DNA of 64,000 nt from Serratia sp. AKBS12 (GCF_024793895.1 NZ_JANUSB010000015.1:992001-1056000), one strand, 5' to 3'. Shown: positions 48,565-58,855, numbered from the stretch's first letter. Translations and numbers: made by a program. The notes: a model not told the origin generated them from the letters alone.

Positions 48565-49297
48565 TTTTTACCAGGGGCGCGTGGCTATCAACGTGCTGGC
48601 GAAGGATATTCCCAATGCGCTACAGGTACACCATGCCGCCGAAGGACATGCCGCAGTGGGAGTGATCTCGGCGCAGTTCACTGACGTTGAGCAGGGCGTG
48701 GCTGAGGTGAAGCGCTGGATTGAGCATATCCCGGCTATTTCCGTTGGCTTGGGGGCAGGATCGGCGGCACAGTTTTATAAGGCAGCAATGATTGCAGCGG
48801 CCACGGCGCCGGCACACGTCAACCAAACCTTCACCGGCTGTGGTTTTGCCGCTGGAGCACTGGCGGCGCGAGGTATCAGCAATACCTGCATTAATGCCCT
48901 GATCTCGCCAACCGGTACGCCAGGGAAGGTGATCATTTCCACCGGAGTTCACAGCAGCCGGGGCCAGCCGGCGGTGGTGAGCTGCGACAGTGCGGTGGCT
49001 ATGATCCGCGATCTGGGGGGGCATGCGGCCAAGTTTTTCCCGATGGCGGGGTTATCGTCGTTGGCAGAACTGCGCGCATTGGCGGAAAGCTGCGTACGCC
49101 ATGGCATGTCCATGATCGAACCAACAGGTGGCATTGATACGCAAAATTTCCGACCAATACTGGAAACCTGCCTTGATGCCGGGGTCGAAAAGGTGATGCC
49201 ACACGTTTACAGTTCGATCATCGATCCGCATAGCGGAGCGACCCGAGCCGAAGAGGTCGCGTTGCTGTTGGACAGTATCAAACAGATGCTGCGCTAA
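48551..49297 (+). CDS. dgaF: KDPG aldolase DgaF
   Basis: A 248-residue class I aldolase of the KDGP_aldolase (DgaF) family. A probable Schiff-base lysine is K161 in HAAKFFPMAGL, similar to the Eda active site. It cleaves KDPG to pyruvate and glyceraldehyde 3-phosphate, completing glucosaminate breakdown. Start chosen at 48551 after AGGGGG; it overlaps dgaE. It duplicates the reaction of nearby eda with a different sequence. Confidence 0.88.
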   Translation: MQQLDFYQGRVAINVLAKDIPNALQVHHAAEGHAAVGVISAQFTDVEQGVAEVKRWIEHIPAISVGLGAGSAAQFYKAAMIAAATAPAHVNQTFTGCGFAAGALAARGISNTCINALISPTGTPGKVIISTGVHSSRGQPAVVSCDSAVAMIRDLGGHAAKFFPMAGLSSLAELRALAESCVRHGMSMIEPTGGIDTQNFRPILETCLDAGVEKVMPHVYSSIIDPHSGATRAEEVALLLDSIKQMLR

Positions 49298-49346
49298 GGC
49301 GCGTGGCGCAGGCTACCGCTGCACCACATGGCGCCGAATTTATCAC

Positions 49347-49376
49347 AAGGCTCAGATGAAGCTCTGAGCCTTTTTT
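49347..49376 (+). terminator. Terminator of the dga operon
   Basis: AAGGCTCAG / CTGAGCC stem with TTTTTT, about 50 bases after dgaF. Confidence 0.92.
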
Positions 49377-49868
49377 AATTTTTAAAAACATTAACTTTCT
49401 TATTTATAAACTATTTTTTTTATCTTAATGTCAAAATACCGGTTTGATTTATTAATTTACCTATGATACAAATATCTCGGTTAAAAATTTTACCTTGATG
49501 AGGATATTGAGCAAATCGCACGTGGTGTTACCCGTTAGTGTGCGGCTGAAGATAGAGAACAACATTATGATGATACTTAATCGAACTACCCGCAAAACTT
49601 CTCCTTGTCAGCTTTTCCTGTCTGCCATTCTTGCCAGTGAACATCACTGGTGTAGCGAGCTATAGCGCCTTTCTCCCTTAACCGGTAGCTCTGACGTTGC
49701 AATTGGTCATACGTCAATGGGCTTGGCCGGGCAAACCATTTTGTTACGTTTGGGTCAGTTTATCCCCAGGGATCTCTGCGTCCGCTGCGCCGACTTGTGC
49801 TGCTTGGACGAGATAAATCGGGATAAATACGCCTTTGCGTGCGTTATTCGCCGTTTGGGAGGTTTTTT
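49377..49868. other. Long AT-rich leader region upstream of mdtJ
   Basis: Nearly 490 bases. 49377-49500 is strongly AT-rich and likely holds the promoter; TTGATT and TACAAA, 17 bp apart near 49443-49471, are a weak candidate. A 32-codon ORF (49567-49665) is listed separately. The 200 bases from it to mdtJ have no clear intrinsic terminator. Confidence 0.5.
49567..49665 (+). CDS. mdtU: Probable leader peptide MdtU of mdtJI
   Basis: A 32-codon ATG frame about 200 bases before mdtJ. E. coli has a small upstream ORF, mdtU, in the mdtJI leader, whose translation links MdtJI synthesis to spermidine. The position and size agree here. The peptide is basic at the start, hydrophobic in the middle (LFLSAIL), and ends with histidines, a Trp-Cys pair and an acid. 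I cannot compare it with E. coli MdtU residue by residue from memory. Confidence 0.5.
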   Translation: MMILNRTTRKTSPCQLFLSAILASEHHWCSEL

Positions 49869-50237
49869 ATGATTTATTGGATTTTTTTAGGCATGGCCAT
49901 CATGGCTGAAATCATTGGTACGCTGTCGATGAAATATGCCAGCGTCACCGACAGCATCACCGGCCACCTGGTGATGTATGTGATGATCACCACCTCATAT
50001 GTGCTGCTGTCATTAGCCATCAAGCGGGTGGCGCTGGGCGTGGCCTATGCGCTGTGGGAAGGCATTGGCATCCTGTTTATTACTTTGTTCAGCGTTATGT
50101 GGTTCGATGAACCGATTTCTGCACTGAAGGTGGCAGGGCTGGCAATACTGATCGTCGGCATCTTGCTGGTAAAGTCAGGTACCCGCAAGACACCTGACTC
50201 GGCGAACGCGCGGGGTGACAATCATGCAACAGCTTGA
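49869..50237 (+). CDS. mdtJ: Spermidine exporter subunit MdtJ
   Basis: A 122-residue SMR-family protein (E. coli 121) with four membrane helices and the conserved E in helix 1 ([14 protein letters not shown]). It forms a heterodimer with MdtI and exports spermidine. The ATG at 49869 follows GGGAGG and gives the E. coli-like start. Its end overlaps mdtI by 14 bases. Confidence 0.93.
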   Translation: MIYWIFLGMAIMAEIIGTLSMKYASVTDSITGHLVMYVMITTSYVLLSLAIKRVALGVAYALWEGIGILFITLFSVMWFDEPISALKVAGLAILIVGILLVKSGTRKTPDSANARGDNHATA

Positions 50238-50553
50238 GTGGTATCACATCGGATTTCTGGCGCTGGCCATCGTGCTGGAAATTGTCGCCAATATCTTCCT
50301 GAAAATGTCTGACGGTTTTCGTAAAATCTGGCTGGGACTGCTGTCATTGCTGTCGGTGTTAGGGGCATTTAGCGCGTTGGCGCAGGCGGTAAAAGGTATC
50401 GATCTGTCGGTGGCCTATGCGCTGTGGGGTGGCTTCGGTATCGCCGCGACGATCGCCGCCGGCTGGATCCTGTTTGGCCAGCGGCTGAATGCCAGGGGCT
50501 GGTTTGGCCTGGCGCTGTTGCTGACCGGCATGGTGATTATCAAACTGGCATGA
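50224..50553 (+). CDS. mdtI: Spermidine exporter subunit MdtI
   Basis: A 109-residue SMR protein, the same length as E. coli MdtI. Four helices; the functional glutamate is in [16 protein letters not shown]. The segment [22 protein letters not shown] is essentially identical to E. coli. Partner of MdtJ, translated from an overlapping start. Confidence 0.94.
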   Translation: MQQLEWYHIGFLALAIVLEIVANIFLKMSDGFRKIWLGLLSLLSVLGAFSALAQAVKGIDLSVAYALWGGFGIAATIAAGWILFGQRLNARGWFGLALLLTGMVIIKLA

Positions 50554-50582
50554 TAAAGCGCCGCCAGGGCGCTGTAATGTGA

Positions 50583-50615
50583 CCGCGGACGGGGGATGCC
50601 GTCCGTGGTTTTTTA
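50583..50615 (+). terminator. mdtJI terminator
   Basis: CCGCGGACGG / CCGTCCGTGG stem followed by TTTTTT. It reaches into the last codon of the convergent yoaB. Confidence 0.85.
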
Positions 50616-50957
50616 TTGGGCCGCAATGATTTTGATTTCAACCTTGTACTTCGGGTTCATCAATTTGGCTTGCACCGTGCAGCGAACCGGAGCGCTGCCG
50701 GGAACCACCCAGGCATCCCATGCGGTGTTCATGGCGGCGAAGTCGGCGCTGTCAGCCAGGAAAATGGTGGCGTCGAGAATGCGACCTTTATCGGAACCAA
50801 CGCGAGCCAGCAGCACGTCTATGGCTGCCAGCGCATTGGCGGTCTGCGCCGTGGCGTCGTCGTCCAGATTTTCCGGTACGCTGGTGTAGTAGATGGTACC
50901 GTTGTGGATGACCGCTTCCGACCAGCGCTGTTCAGGATCAATTCGTTCAATATTCAT
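50613..50957 (-). CDS. yoaB: RidA/YjgF-family protein YoaB
   Basis: A 114-residue RidA-family protein, the same length as E. coli YoaB. Members hydrolyse reactive imines or enamines; the conserved arginine in PVRCTVQAKL, typical of active members, is present. Divergent from yoaA. Confidence 0.92.
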   Translation of the reverse strand: MNIERIDPEQRWSEAVIHNGTIYYTSVPENLDDDATAQTANALAAIDVLLARVGSDKGRILDATIFLADSADFAAMNTAWDAWVVPGSAPVRCTVQAKLMNPKYKVEIKIIAAQ

Positions 50958-51038
50958 TCAGTTATCTCCATATCATCATCGCGTCTAGGGTAACACAGCG
51001 CAGCGTGGGTTGCTGCACCCTGCACGACGGCGCCGAAT

Positions 51039-51054
51039 GTGTATATAATCACAG
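51039..51054 (+). promoter_or_regulatory. Possible LexA-like site over the yoaA -10
   Basis: GTGTATATAATCACAG has the TATA-rich core and CAG end of a LexA box but GTG instead of CTG. It contains a perfect -10 TATAAT (51044-51049) about 30 bases before yoaA. Confidence 0.35.
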
Positions 51055-51080
51055 TTGAATTTTCCCGGTAGAGAGATAGC

Positions 51081-52982
51081 GTGGCAGACGATTTCGCAAC
51101 AGACGGCGCCCTGGCGCAGGCAATCAGCGGCTTTAAACCGCGTGAAGCGCAGCGGTTGATGGCCGAAGCGGTTACCGAAGCGATTAATTTCAAACAGGAG
51201 CTGGTGGTGGAGGCGGGCACCGGCACTGGCAAAACCTTCGCGTATCTGGCACCGGCGCTGCGCGCCAAGCGCAAAGTGATCATTTCTACCGGTTCCAAAG
51301 CGTTACAGGATCAGCTGTATGCGCGTGATTTGCCAACCATGGCCAAGGCGCTGAAATTCAAAGGCAAACTGGCTCTGTTGAAAGGGCGTTCCAACTATTT
51401 GTGCCTGGAGCGGCTGGAACAGCAGTCGATGGCTGGCGGAGAGCTGGCCGGCCAGACGCTGATTGACCTGGTACGCTTGCGCGGCTGGTCTTCGCAAACG
51501 GTAGAAGGCGATATCAGCACCTGCAGCGACGTGGCGGAAGACAGTTTCGTCTGGCCGTTGGTGACCAGCACCAATGACAACTGCCTGGGCAGCGACTGCC
51601 CGCTGTACAAAGACTGCTTCGTGGTCAAGGCGCGTCGCCGGGCGATGGATGCCGACGTGGTGGTGGTCAACCATCATCTCTTTCTGGCCGATATGGTCGT
51701 CAAGGAAAGCGGCTTTGCCGAACTGATCCCCGAAGCGGATGTGATGATTTTCGATGAGGCCCATCAGATCCCGGACATCGCCAGCCAGTATTTCGGCAAG
51801 CAGCTCACCAGTCGTCAGTTAATGGATTTAGCCAAAGACATCACTATTGCCTATCGTACCGAGGTGCGCGATTCGGCCCAGTTGCAAAAAAGCGCCGACC
51901 GCCTGAACCAGAGCACGCAGGACTTCCGGTTGGCGCTGGGAGAACCGGGGTTTCGCGGCAATCTGCGTGAGGTATTGAACCAGCCCAACGTGCAGCGCGC
52001 CTTGGTACTGCTCGATGACGCGCTGGAGCTGTGCTATGACGTGGTCAAACTGTCCCTCGGCCGCTCGGCGCTGCTGGACGCGGCGTTCGAACGCGCCACC
52101 CAATACCGGGCTCGCCTCAAGCGCTTGAAAAATATCGACGAGCCGGGCTTCAGTTATTGGTATGAATGTAATTCGCGTCATTTTGTTTTGGCATTGACGC
52201 CGCTGACGGTCGCCGAACGCTTTCGCGAATTGCTGGACGACAAGCCGGGTACCTGGATTTTTACCTCGGCTACGCTGTCGGTAAACGAACAGATGAGCCA
52301 CTTTACCGACAGGCTTGGCTTGAACAAGGCCAAAACGCTGCTGTTGCCCAGCCCGTTTGATTACGCCAATCAGGCGTTGCTGTGCGTGCCGCGCAATCTG
52401 CCTTCGCCCAATCAGCCCGGCGGGGCGCGCCAACTGGCGCGCATGTTGCGGCCGATGATTGAAGCCAACCAGGGCCGCTGTTTCTTTTTATGCACTTCGC
52501 ACCAGATGATGCGCGAACTGGCCGAAGAGTTTCGCGCCACGCTGACGCTACCGGTATTGCTGCAGGGTGAAACCAGCAAAGGTCAGTTACTGGCGCAGTT
52601 TGTCGAGGCCGGCAATGCGCTATTGGTGGCGACCAGCAGTTTCTGGGAAGGGGTCGACGTGCGCGGTGATGCGCTGTCGTGCGTTATTATCGATAAACTG
52701 CCGTTCACCTCGCCGGACGACCCATTGCTGAAGGCGCGTATCGAAGATTGTCGTCTGCGCGGCGGCGATCCGTTCAATGACGTGCAGTTGCCGGATGCGG
52801 TGATTACCCTCAAGCAGGGCGTCGGCCGTTTGATCCGCGACACCGACGATCGCGGCGTGTTGGTAATTTGCGACAACCGCCTGGTAATGCGCCCCTACGG
52901 CGAAGTGTTCCTTAACAGCCTGCCGCCAACGCCGCGCACCCGCGATCTGACGCAGGCTATCGCCTTCCTCAAGGCGCAATAG
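51081..52982 (+). CDS. yoaA: DinG-family iron-sulfur DNA helicase YoaA
   Basis: A 633-residue XPD/DinG-type superfamily 2 helicase (E. coli YoaA 636). Walker A AGTGTGKT at 45-52, DEAH at 225-228, and the four iron-sulfur cysteines C108, C168, C173 and C179. In E. coli it works with the polymerase III chi subunit in repair of stalled forks. The GTG start at 51081 follows GAGAGA. Confidence 0.94.
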   Translation: MADDFATDGALAQAISGFKPREAQRLMAEAVTEAINFKQELVVEAGTGTGKTFAYLAPALRAKRKVIISTGSKALQDQLYARDLPTMAKALKFKGKLALLKGRSNYLCLERLEQQSMAGGELAGQTLIDLVRLRGWSSQTVEGDISTCSDVAEDSFVWPLVTSTNDNCLGSDCPLYKDCFVVKARRRAMDADVVVVNHHLFLADMVVKESGFAELIPEADVMIFDEAHQIPDIASQYFGKQLTSRQLMDLAKDITIAYRTEVRDSAQLQKSADRLNQSTQDFRLALGEPGFRGNLREVLNQPNVQRALVLLDDALELCYDVVKLSLGRSALLDAAFERATQYRARLKRLKNIDEPGFSYWYECNSRHFVLALTPLTVAERFRELLDDKPGTWIFTSATLSVNEQMSHFTDRLGLNKAKTLLLPSPFDYANQALLCVPRNLPSPNQPGGARQLARMLRPMIEANQGRCFFLCTSHQMMRELAEEFRATLTLPVLLQGETSKGQLLAQFVEAGNALLVATSSFWEGVDVRGDALSCVIIDKLPFTSPDDPLLKARIEDCRLRGGDPFNDVQLPDAVITLKQGVGRLIRDTDDRGVLVICDNRLVMRPYGEVFLNSLPPTPRTRDLTQAIAFLKAQ

Positions 52983-53040
52983 TCGTGACTTTTGTGCTGT
53001 GCTACAATGCGCGCCCTGTTTTCTCCCGCCCGAGGTTGGC

Positions 53041-53742
53041 ATGTCCCCGCGAATTTTAGCGATTGATACGGCGACGGAAGCCTGTTCCGTCGCCCTGTGG
53101 AATCAAGGCGAAACCCACGCCTTGTTCGAACTCTGCCCACGCGAGCATACGCAACGCATATTACCGCTGGTACAACAGATATTGGCGCAATCCGGTTTGG
53201 CGCTGTCCCAGCTTGATGCGCTGGCCTTTGGCCGTGGTCCTGGCAGCTTCACCGGTGTACGTATCGGCATTGGTATCGCGCAAGGGCTGGCATTGGGCGC
53301 CGATCTGCCGATGCTCGGTATCTCGACCCTGCAAACCATGGCGCAGGGCGCCTGGCGCATGACCGGCGCCCTGCGCGTGCTGGCGGCGATTGATGCTCGG
53401 ATGGGCGAGGTATATTGGGGCGGTTTTGAACGCCAACCCGACGGTAGCTGGCATGAAAGCGAACCCGAAGCGGTGCTGTCGCCGCAGCAGGTGCTGGAAC
53501 GTGCGCAACGGCTGCAAGGTGAGTGGGCGCATGTCGGCACCGGCTGGCAAACCTATCCCGATCTGCTGGCCGGCACGGCAGTTACGCTGCGCGACGGCCA
53601 AATGCTGTTGCCGCAGGCCGAGGACATGCTGCCGCTGGCGCTGCATGCCTGGCAGCAGGGTCTGGCGTGCAGCGTGGAAAACGCCGAGCCGACCTATTTG
53701 CGTAATGAAGTGACCTGGAAAAAACTACCGGGCCGTGAATAA
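53041..53742 (+). CDS. tsaB: tRNA threonylcarbamoyladenosine protein TsaB
   Basis: A 233-residue ASKHA-fold protein (E. coli TsaB/YeaZ 231). It binds TsaD and TsaE to make the essential t6A37 modification of tRNA. It begins [19 protein letters not shown], with [13 protein letters not shown] near residue 65. The start at 53041 is the conserved one. Confidence 0.95.
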   Translation: MSPRILAIDTATEACSVALWNQGETHALFELCPREHTQRILPLVQQILAQSGLALSQLDALAFGRGPGSFTGVRIGIGIAQGLALGADLPMLGISTLQTMAQGAWRMTGALRVLAAIDARMGEVYWGGFERQPDGSWHESEPEAVLSPQQVLERAQRLQGEWAHVGTGWQTYPDLLAGTAVTLRDGQMLLPQAEDMLPLALHAWQQGLACSVENAEPTYLRNEVTWKKLPGRE

Positions 53743-53841
53743 TTGCCTGTTATTGCGCCAACCTTGAATCAAGGATGAAATTGTCTGCAACTTGCTGCCA
53801 AAAGCGCAGTCGAAGTTACAGAAATTTCAGGAGATTGCCAC

Positions 53842-54432
53842 ATGATAATCCGTACTGCTACCAATAAACTGTCGCTGCTGGCTATGGCTTGCGGCGCGCT
53901 GTTGTTATCCGGCTGTGTAACGGTTCCGGATGCGATCAAGGGAAGCTCGCCGACCCCGGTGGTCGATCTTGCGTCGGTGCAAAACGCACCGAGCCTGTTT
54001 ACCGGTGCCGAGGCGCGCTTTGGCGGCAATGTCATCAGCGTGCACAACGAACAGGGCAAAACGGTGCTGGAGATTGCGGCGGTCCCCCTGGACAGCGGCG
54101 CCCGGCCAACGCTGGGCGAACCTTCGCAGGGGCGGCTGCTGGCAACGGTGAACGGTTTCCTGGAGCCGACGGACTTCAAAGGGCAACTGGTCACCGTGGT
54201 TGGGCCGATAACCGGTGTGCGCCCCGGCAAAATTGGCGCCACGCCGTATAAGTTCATCACCATGAATGCTACCGGTTACAAGCGCTGGCACCTGACGCAG
54301 CAGATCGTCATGCCGCCGGCACCGATGGGGCCATGGGGATGGCGTAGCGGGCCATGGGGGCCGGGTTGGGGCGCAGGCTATGGCTGGTATAATCCAGGGC
54401 CAGCACAGGTGCAGACTATCGTTACCGAGTAA
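53842..54432 (+). CDS. yeaY: Slp-family outer-membrane lipoprotein YeaY
   Basis: A 196-residue lipoprotein with lipobox LLLSGC and C25 as lipidation site. It belongs to the Slp family, whose E. coli members are starvation- or stress-induced. The C-terminus is rich in glycine, proline and tryptophan ([15 protein letters not shown]). Role unknown. It lies between tsaB and fadD as in E. coli. Confidence 0.9.
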   Translation: MIIRTATNKLSLLAMACGALLLSGCVTVPDAIKGSSPTPVVDLASVQNAPSLFTGAEARFGGNVISVHNEQGKTVLEIAAVPLDSGARPTLGEPSQGRLLATVNGFLEPTDFKGQLVTVVGPITGVRPGKIGATPYKFITMNATGYKRWHLTQQIVMPPAPMGPWGWRSGPWGPGWGAGYGWYNPGPAQVQTIVTE

Positions 54433-54454
54433 GTTACGCGAAGATTTTATTGTG

Positions 54455-54483
54455 AAAAGGGCGGCTTAGATGCCGCCCTTTTC
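54455..54483 (+). terminator. yeaY terminator
   Basis: AAAAGGGCGGC / GCCGCCCTTTT with a 6-base loop. Confidence 0.9.
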
Positions 54484-54549
54484 TTTGGGCGCAAGGATCC
54501 GCCGGCAATTAGTGACCTACATCGCAACCTGAATATTGTTTAAAACGCA

Positions 54550-54566
54550 AACTGGTACGCTGAGTT
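54550..54566 (+). promoter_or_regulatory. FadR operator of fadD
   Basis: AACTGGTACGCTGAGTT is close to the FadR consensus AACTGGTCNGACCAGTT and lies 74 bases before fadD. FadR would repress fadD until long-chain acyl-CoA is present. Confidence 0.75.
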
Positions 54567-54639
54567 AAAATATTGTTAAAGTTCGGCTGCGTGTTTGGGG
54601 GCTGCGATGATAATTAGTAATGATTTCAGGAGTAATACC

Positions 54640-56328
54640 TTGGATAAGGTCTGGTTAAAACGTTACCCGGCAGATGTTCCGGCAGAAATCGACGCCGATC
54701 GCCATTCCTCTTTGGTTGAAATGTTCGAAAGCGCGGCGCTGCGCTACGCGGACCAGCCAGCCTTTATCAACATGGGCGAGGTCATGACCTTCCGCAAGCT
54801 GGAAGAGCGCAGCCGAGCGTTCGCCGCCTATTTGCAAAATGAACTCGGTTTGCAGAAGGGCGACCGCGTGGCGTTGATGATGCCCAACCTGTTGCAATAC
54901 CCGATTGCGCTGTTTGGCGTCTTGCGCGCCGGCATGGTGGTGGTCAACGTCAACCCGCTTTATACGCCGCGCGAGTTGGAACACCAGTTGAACGACAGCG
55001 GGGCGGTGGCGATCGTCATCGTGTCCAACTTTGCCCATACGCTGGAAAAAGTGGTGTTCAAAACCCAGATCAAGCACGTAATCCTGACGCGAATGGGCGA
55101 TCAGCTTTCCGCCGCCAAAGGTACGCTGGTCAACTTTGTGGTGAAGTACATCAAACGACTGGTACCCAAGTATCATCTGCCGGATGCCATTTCGTTTCGC
55201 GCTGCGCTACAACGTGGCCGCCGGCTGCAATATGTAAAACCGGACATCATTAATTCCGATCTGGCGTTCTTGCAATACACCGGCGGCACCACCGGCGTTG
55301 CCAAGGGCGCGATGCTGACCCATCGCAACATGCAGGCCAATCTGGAACAGGCCAAGGCGGCCTATGCGCCCCTGTTCCGTGACGGCCAGGAGTTGGTAGT
55401 CACGGCGTTGCCGCTGTATCACATTTTTGCCCTGACGGTGAACTGCCTGTTATTCATCGATCTGGGCGGCCGCAATCTGCTTATCACCAACCCGCGCGAT
55501 ATTCCCGGCCTGGTAAAAGAGCTGGCTAAATACCCGTTTACCGCGATGAGTGGGGTAAATACCTTGTTTAATGCGCTGCTGAATAACGACGATTTCCACC
55601 AACTGGATTTCTCGACCCTGCGTTTCTCGGTCGGTGGTGGCATGTCGGTGCAGAAATCGGTGGCAGACAAGTGGGAAAAAACCACCGGCAAACATTTGCT
55701 GGAAGGCTATGGCCTGACCGAGTGCGCGCCACTGGTGGCCGGTAACCCCTACGATCTGAAACATTACAGCGGCAGCATCGGCTTGCCGGTGCCGTCGACC
55801 GACGTGCGCCTGGTGGATGACCACGGCAATGATGTTGCACCGGGCGAACCGGGTGAACTGTGGGTCAAAGGGCCGCAAGTTATGTTAGGCTATTGGCAGC
55901 GTCCGGAAGCAACGGATGAAGTGCTGAAGGACGGCTGGCTGGCGACTGGCGATATCGTTACGGTCGATAATGACGGGTTTATCCGTATTGTCGATCGCAA
56001 GAAAGACATGATCCTGGTGTCAGGTTTCAACGTATATCCGAACGAAATCGAAGAGGTAGTCAGCCAGCATGCCAAAGTGCTGGAGTGCGCGGCGATTGGC
56101 GTGCCGAGCGAGGTTTCCGGTGAGGCGGTGAAGGTATGCGTAGTGAAGAAGGACGCCTCACTGACCGCAGATGAACTGCTGACGCATTGCCGTCGGCACC
56201 TGACCGGGTATAAAGTGCCTAAAATTGTTGAGTTCCGCGACGAATTGCCAAAGTCCAACGTTGGCAAAATCTTGCGGCGAGAACTGCGCGACGAGCAGAC
56301 CAAGCCAAAGGCCGCTGACGCCGCCTGA
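54640..56328 (+). CDS. fadD: Long-chain acyl-CoA synthetase
   Basis: A 562-residue adenylate-forming enzyme (E. coli FadD 561) that activates fatty acids as they cross the inner membrane. The ATP/AMP motif is [16 protein letters not shown], with [10 protein letters not shown] and the C-terminal [13 protein letters not shown]. The start is TTG at 54640 with AGGAG upstream, giving the E. coli-like start [13 protein letters not shown]; an ATG at 54607 and another start at 54595 would add a non-conserved extension. Confidence 0.94.
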   Translation: MDKVWLKRYPADVPAEIDADRHSSLVEMFESAALRYADQPAFINMGEVMTFRKLEERSRAFAAYLQNELGLQKGDRVALMMPNLLQYPIALFGVLRAGMVVVNVNPLYTPRELEHQLNDSGAVAIVIVSNFAHTLEKVVFKTQIKHVILTRMGDQLSAAKGTLVNFVVKYIKRLVPKYHLPDAISFRAALQRGRRLQYVKPDIINSDLAFLQYTGGTTGVAKGAMLTHRNMQANLEQAKAAYAPLFRDGQELVVTALPLYHIFALTVNCLLFIDLGGRNLLITNPRDIPGLVKELAKYPFTAMSGVNTLFNALLNNDDFHQLDFSTLRFSVGGGMSVQKSVADKWEKTTGKHLLEGYGLTECAPLVAGNPYDLKHYSGSIGLPVPSTDVRLVDDHGNDVAPGEPGELWVKGPQVMLGYWQRPEATDEVLKDGWLATGDIVTVDNDGFIRIVDRKKDMILVSGFNVYPNEIEEVVSQHAKVLECAAIGVPSEVSGEAVKVCVVKKDASLTADELLTHCRRHLTGYKVPKIVEFRDELPKSNVGKILRRELRDEQTKPKAADAA

Positions 56329-56350
56329 CGCTTTGCTGGTCCCTTTGCAT

Positions 56351-56380
56351 CAACAACGCCGGTGAATGCCGGCGTTGTTG
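56351..56380 (+). terminator. Hairpin after fadD
   Basis: CAACAACGCCG / CGGCGTTGTTG is a strong stem but is followed by TGTCTG, not a T run. It may stabilise the 3' end or terminate weakly. Confidence 0.5.
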
Positions 56381-56409
56381 TGTCTGAACCGAAATAAGAG
56401 AATGATGTT

Positions 56410-57531
56410 TTGAATTATACGTTGATCACTACCGACGCCGGATTGCAGCAGGTCTGCGAACAGGCAAGAAAACATGCGCAGATTGCGCTCGACACCGAAT
56501 TTGTCAGAACGCGTACCTACTACCCGCAGTTAGGCCTGATCCAGTTATACGATGGTGAACAACTCTCCCTGATCGATCCACTGCCAATCAAACAATGGCA
56601 GCCGTTTGTCGATCTGCTGGCCGACAGTGCAGTGGTCAAGTACCTGCACGCCGGCAGTGAAGATCTGGAGGTGTTTTTGAACGCCTTCAATACCTTGCCT
56701 ACCCCGCTGGTCGATACGCAGATCCTGGCCGCCTTTACCGGCAAGCCACTGTCGTGCGGTTTTGCCACTCTGGTGGCGCAATACATGCAGGTCGAGCTGG
56801 ATAAAAGCGAATCGCGTACCGACTGGCTGGCGCGCCCATTGACCGAACGGCAGTGCGTGTACGCCGCCGCCGACGTGTTTTATCTGTTGCCGATGGCCAG
56901 GCAGTTGGTGCAGGAAACCGAACAGGCCGGCTGGACCGCCGCCGCAAGCAGCGAATGCCTGCTGTTATGCCAGCGCCGCAGCGAAACGCTGGCGCCGGAA
57001 CTGGCCTACCGCGAAATTACCAATGCCTGGCAGCTGCGTGCGCGTCAGTTGGGCTGTCTGCAAAAACTGGCAGAGTGGCGGTTGCGGCAGGCACGCGAAC
57101 GCGATCTGGCGGTTAATTTTGTGGTGCGCGAGGAAAATCTGTGGGCGGTGGCGCGTCATATGCCGGGATCGCTGGGTGAGCTGGATGCGCTCGGCCTGAG
57201 TGGCCCGGAAATTCGCTATCACGGCAAGACCCTGCTGGCGCTGGTCGAGGAAGCCAACCAGATGGACGAAAGCGCATTGCCGCCACCGGTCGTTAGCCTG
57301 ATCGAGCAGCCTGGCTACAAGAAAGTATTCAAGGACATCAAGGCGGCGATCGTTGCCGTCAGCGAACAAAGCGGCCTCAGCAGCGAGCTGTTGGCATCGC
57401 GACGCCAGATAAACCAGTTGCTCAATTGGCATTGGAAATTGAAAACCGGCGACGGTCTACCGGAATTAATCAGCGGTTGGCGTGCGGAATTATTAGCCGA
57501 ACCTTTGCAGGCTATTCTGAAGAATTATTAA
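56410..57531 (+). CDS. rnd: Ribonuclease D
   Basis: A 373-residue 3'-5' exoribonuclease that trims tRNA and other stable RNA precursors. DEDD residues start with D28 and E30 (ALDTEFVRTRTYYP), and the YxxxD motif is YAAADV; two HRDC domains follow. The start is TTG, as known for E. coli rnd. The upstream ATGATG is out of frame and stops at once. Confidence 0.94.
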   Translation: MNYTLITTDAGLQQVCEQARKHAQIALDTEFVRTRTYYPQLGLIQLYDGEQLSLIDPLPIKQWQPFVDLLADSAVVKYLHAGSEDLEVFLNAFNTLPTPLVDTQILAAFTGKPLSCGFATLVAQYMQVELDKSESRTDWLARPLTERQCVYAAADVFYLLPMARQLVQETEQAGWTAAASSECLLLCQRRSETLAPELAYREITNAWQLRARQLGCLQKLAEWRLRQARERDLAVNFVVREENLWAVARHMPGSLGELDALGLSGPEIRYHGKTLLALVEEANQMDESALPPPVVSLIEQPGYKKVFKDIKAAIVAVSEQSGLSSELLASRRQINQLLNWHWKLKTGDGLPELISGWRAELLAEPLQAILKNY

Positions 57532-57724
57532 TTAAACGATAAAACTAACGGGGCAGGGGAAACAGTCTTTGCTCCGTACATTTGCTGCTGGATTATCTGG
57601 CGGGATATTTTTGGACCATTTTCAACTTTAAAGAAAGTTGGCGCGAAATTAACTGGGATTAATCTCAAACAATAAACGCGTGGGAATTACTGTCAAAATA
57701 CGATTTATCTGGATGCATATACAG

Positions 57725-57755
57725 TTACCCCCTGCAAAAAATATACAGGGGGTAA
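57725..57755 (-). terminator. Stem-loop after minE
   Basis: TACCCCCTG / CAGGGGGTA with an A/T-rich 11-base loop, 15 bases past the minE stop. There is no T run, so its terminator role is uncertain. Confidence 0.5.
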
Positions 57756-57769
57756 TTAATGCGTCGCAA

Positions 57770-58039
57770 TCATTTAGCTGCTTCTTCCGATTCCGGCAAC
57801 GTCACGTTAAGTTCAAGTACCGAAATATCGTCCCCTTTCTGCTCAAACTGAACGTGGAGCATTTCAGGGTCGATCTGAATGTATTTGCAGATTACCGCCA
57901 GAATGTCGCGTTTTAAATCAGGCAGATACGGGGGCTCACTGTCCCCGCGACGACGTTCTGCAACGATAATCTGCAGCCGTTCCTTGGCTACACTGGCTGT
58001 CGATTTTTTGCGGGACAGAAAAAAGTCTAACAAAGCCAT
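57770..58039 (-). CDS. minE: Cell division topological specificity factor MinE
   Basis: An 89-residue protein. The N-terminal amphipathic and MinD-contact part ([30 protein letters not shown]) precedes the dimerisation domain. It stimulates MinD ATPase and drives pole-to-pole oscillation. It begins 3 bases after minD. Confidence 0.97.
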   Translation of the reverse strand: MALLDFFLSRKKSTASVAKERLQIIVAERRRGDSEPPYLPDLKRDILAVICKYIQIDPEMLHVQFEQKGDDISVLELNVTLPESEEAAK

Positions 58040-58042
58040 GGT

Positions 58043-58855
58043 TTATCCCCCAAAAAGGCGTTTCAGGAAGCCCTTCTTCTCTTCTTCGATGAAGCGGAAT
58101 GGGCGTTCTTCTCCTAACAAGCGGTTAACGGTGTCGTCGTAGGCCTTGCCGGCGTCAGACTCGTGGTCCAGGATAACGGGTTCGCCCTGGTTGGAGGCGC
58201 GCAGTACCGATTGATCTTCCGGTATCACACCGACCAGTGGAATGCGCAGGATTTCCAGCACGTCCTCCATGCTCAGCATATCGCCACGGCTAACGCGACC
58301 CGGATTGTAACGGGTGAGCAGCAGGTGTTCCTTGATGGCTTCCTTCCCCTGTTCCGCGCGGCGCGATTTTGACGACAGGATGCCCAGAATGCGGTCCGAG
58401 TCGCGTACTGACGACACTTCCGGGTTGGTGGTGATAATGGCTTCATCGGCAAAGTAGAGCGCCATCAGCGCGCCGGTTTCGATACCTGCCGGTGAGTCGC
58501 AGACCACGAAATCGAAATCCATTTCACCCAGTTCGTTGAGCACTTTCTCAACGCCGTCACGGGTCAGCGCGTCTTTGTCGCGCGTTTGTGACGCGGGCAG
58601 AATGAACAGGTTTTCGGTGCGTTTATCCTTGATTAACGCCTGGTTCAGCGTGGCATCACCCTGGATCACGTTAACGAAATCGTAAACCACGCGGCGTTCG
58701 CAGCCCATAATGAGGTCAAGGTTACGCAGGCCGATGTCGAAATCGATAACCACGGTTTTCTTGCCTTTTTGGGCCAAGCCGGTCGCAATGGCCGCGCTCG
58801 AAGTGGTCTTGCCAACGCCCCCTTTACCCGATGTAACAACAATAATGCGTGCCAT
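58043..58855 (-). CDS. minD: Septum site-determining ATPase MinD
   Basis: A 270-residue ParA/MinD ATPase, the same length as E. coli. The deviant Walker A GKGGVGKTT is near residue 10, and the C-terminal amphipathic membrane-targeting helix (KKGFLKRLFGG) is intact. It recruits MinC to the membrane. Middle gene of minCDE. Confidence 0.97.
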   Translation of the reverse strand: MARIIVVTSGKGGVGKTTSSAAIATGLAQKGKKTVVIDFDIGLRNLDLIMGCERRVVYDFVNVIQGDATLNQALIKDKRTENLFILPASQTRDKDALTRDGVEKVLNELGEMDFDFVVCDSPAGIETGALMALYFADEAIITTNPEVSSVRDSDRILGILSSKSRRAEQGKEAIKEHLLLTRYNPGRVSRGDMLSMEDVLEILRIPLVGVIPEDQSVLRASNQGEPVILDHESDAGKAYDDTVNRLLGEERPFRFIEEEKKGFLKRLFGG

